From positions 1 to 5,898 of the forward strand of contig JAMPYH010000180.1 in the NCBI GenBank assembly GCA_023700785.1: 5,898 nt of DNA, given 5' to 3'. Under the pieces are notes generated by a model. The model worked only from the letters and a program-made list of their open reading frames with translations, was not told the origin of the DNA and searched no databases. A program made the translations under genes and the position numbers. Shown piece by piece: positions 4,519 to 5,898 of the stretch (position 1 is the stretch's first letter; each line of letters starts with the position of its first letter). This DNA is from Candidatus Zixiibacteriota bacterium. Lineage in GTDB: Bacteria; Zixibacteria; MSB-5A5; GN15; FEB-12.

Positions 4519-5759
4519 CAGCCGATCCCCAGGATCTCGCGCCGCACTAGTTCTATCGCGGTAAAGGTTGCTCGAGTTCTGTTTATCTCGCGGTCAATAC
4601 CGAACTGATACTTTTTCGCGTGCGCTCTCTCCGGGGTGGCGATGCCGATAAAAACCGTACCGACCGGCTTTGCCTCAGTCCCACCGTCAGGTCCGGCTAT
4701 GCCGGTGATCGAGACTCCGAAAGTTGAGCCGAACTTCTCGCGAATACCCGCGGCCATCGCGATCGCCGATACTTCGGAAACCGCGCCATCGGTGGCGAGT
4801 ATCTTCTCGCTGACACCCAACTGCGCGGTCTTGATCTGATTTGCGTATGCCATGATCCCGCCGAGGAAATAATCCGAAGATCCCTCGACCGAAGTCAACA
4901 CCATCCCCATCTGTCCTCCGGTACATGATTCCGCGACCGCCACTGTCTGTTTCCGCTCGCGAAGCAGCTTGCCGACCGTGGACTCGAGCGTGTCATTGTC
5001 TCGCCCGAAAATATACTTGCCGCACACGGCCTCGAGATATTTCACCACTGTATTGACTTTGCCGCGCGCTTCAGCGTCGTCCGACGCGGTCGCGATGATC
5101 CGCAGATCAACACCGCTGTACGACGGCAGGTAAGCCAGCCGCACGCCGGACTCAAGTCGCAGCCCCGGCATGATCAACTCAGCCAGGGCCGACTCAAAGA
5201 TCCCGGTAGTCCGGAGTTTGATCACTTTTATCGCCTGGCCGATATGCAGGTTGCGAAGATACGGCGCGACCTCATCGGTCAGGATCTGTTTCATTTCGCT
5301 CGGCACGCCAGGGAGCGCGATAAAGACCCGTCCCTCCTCCGCGATACAGATACCGACGGCGGAGCCGAGTTTATTCGGGAAGAAAATCGCGCCCTGCGGC
5401 AACAGCGCCTGATTCTGGTTCAGCGCGGGCATCTCAAGTCCGCGCTTCCGGAACCGCGCCTTGATATCGTCGAGGATCTCTTCATGGAAGATGAGATTCC
5501 GTCTGAACACTTTGACGATCGCCCGTTTGGTCAGGTCATCGTCGGTCGGGCCAAGTCCGCCGGTCGCGATCACGATATGCGCGCGCTTCAGGGCGATACG
5601 GAATGTGTCTTCCATCAGCTCGATACTGTCGCCGACCGAACTCTTGTACTTGATCGTCAGTCCCAGCTCGGTCAGTTCGCGCGCGATAAAAGCCGAATTG
5701 GTGTCCACCGTATGTCCGGTCACCACTTCATCGCCGATGGTAATGATCTCAACATCCAT
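4518..5759 (-). CDS. cinA: CinA: competence/damage-inducible protein, nicotinamide-nucleotide amidase
   Basis: A two-domain protein of 413 aa, the normal length. Residues 1 to about 170 form the MoCF/MogA-like domain (ITIGDEVVTG at the start, ATGGLGPTDDDLT at 65-77, LPGVPSEM at 149-156), which in studied CinA proteins has ADP-ribose pyrophosphatase activity. After a linker domain, residues from about 258 form the PncC-type NMN deamidase domain with AESCTGG at 276-282 (catalytic serine), DGAVSE at 324-329 and ITGIAGPDGGT at 351-361. The enzyme returns NMN to the NAD pathway as nicotinate mononucleotide. The ATG start at 5759 is preceded by AGGA at 9 nt spacing and lies 17 bp after the pgpA stop. 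The gene overlaps thpR by one base, so pgpA-cinA-thpR is very likely one operon. The pairing of cinA with recA is common and gave the gene its name, but here recA has been separated from it. Confidence 0.96.
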   Translation of the reverse strand: MDVEIITIGDEVVTGHTVDTNSAFIARELTELGLTIKYKSSVGDSIELMEDTFRIALKRAHIVIATGGLGPTDDDLTKRAIVKVFRRNLIFHEEILDDIKARFRKRGLEMPALNQNQALLPQGAIFFPNKLGSAVGICIAEEGRVFIALPGVPSEMKQILTDEVAPYLRNLHIGQAIKVIKLRTTGIFESALAELIMPGLRLESGVRLAYLPSYSGVDLRIIATASDDAEARGKVNTVVKYLEAVCGKYIFGRDNDTLESTVGKLLRERKQTVAVAESCTGGQMGMVLTSVEGSSDYFLGGIMAYANQIKTAQLGVSEKILATDGAVSEVSAIAMAAGIREKFGSTFGVSITGIAGPDGGTEAKPVGTVFIGIATPERAHAKKYQFGIDREINRTRATFTAIELVRREILGIG

Positions 5760-5776
5760 GCCGGTCTATCCTGTCG

Positions 5777-5898
5777 TCAGAACTTTGCCATAAGTAAAAG
5801 GATCAGCTGGGTCGCGATATTCGCCTGGACCCCGGCGACCACATCATCCATCGTGATCCCCCAGCCGCGCGGAAGTTTTTCGGCCTGCGCCGCCGGAA
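5777..5898 (-). CDS. pgpA: phosphatidylglycerophosphatase A, C-terminal fragment (5' end outside the window)
   Basis: The last 39 codons and the TGA stop of a gene entering from the right edge. The translation contains LPRGWGITMDDVVAGVQANI and ends in LILLLMAKF. The G-G/W-G-I-x-x-D-D-V-x-A-G pattern followed by a hydrophobic end is the conserved C-terminal signature of PgpA. This membrane enzyme removes phosphate from phosphatidylglycerophosphate to make phosphatidylglycerol. The two aspartates of the motif are conserved in the family. It is not listed as a longer ORF because only 122 bases are present. It lies 17 bp upstream of cinA on the same strand; pgpA-cinA neighbours are frequent in bacterial genomes, which supports the call. 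Confidence 0.85.
   Translation of the reverse strand, partial: PAAQAEKLPRGWGITMDDVVAGVQANIATQLILLLMAKF

Noticed and set aside
1..5898. CRISPR array, toxin-antitoxin, retron or defence island
   Set aside because: There is no regular repeat-spacer array and no gene of these families; the only repeats are the IS ends and the pair behind recA.

Overview
The window reads as ordinary chromosomal DNA of a Gram-negative-type bacterium with an exosortase/PEP-CTERM surface-protein system and sigma-54 regulation. The mix of a pgpA-cinA-thpR-recA housekeeping cluster, a PEP-CTERM protein and a moderately GC-rich sequence would suit an uncultivated lineage of the Zixibacteria/FCB type or a deltaproteobacterial-like group. 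That placement is a guess from gene content, not from a search.

Layout from right to left on the minus strand: the 3' end of pgpA (phosphatidylglycerophosphatase A, cut by the window edge), cinA (full length, 413 aa) and thpR (RNA 2',3'-cyclic phosphodiesterase, 185 aa). cinA and thpR overlap by one base (TGATG), and cinA starts 17 bp after pgpA, so these three look like one transcription unit. In many bacteria recA follows thpR directly. Here a 1.28-kb interval lies between them and holds a plus-strand gene for a secreted PEP-CTERM protein (3185-3889). That gene has its own textbook sigma-54 promoter (3092-3107), a structured leader and a strong intrinsic terminator (3917-3947). recA (1587-2678) is divergent from it. 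Its candidate sigma-70 promoter carries a perfect 19-bp palindrome between the -35 and -10 boxes, a good candidate for a LexA-type operator.

Downstream of recA are two copies of a 28-bp hairpin-forming repeat (1503-1575). Next comes a complete-looking IS481-family insertion sequence (about 150-1493) with an intact 399-aa DDE transposase, in the same direction as recA. Both ends of the element carry a pair of 12-bp motifs spaced exactly 25 bp apart. Just beyond the element is an intrinsic terminator read on the minus strand (113-139). It may be the original recA terminator, now separated from recA by the IS. The first ~110 bp hold no gene that I can identify.

No wholly new system is evident. 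The points most worth checking are the sigma-54/PEP-CTERM unit placed inside the recA cluster, the recA operator candidate, and the IS placed between recA and its likely terminator.
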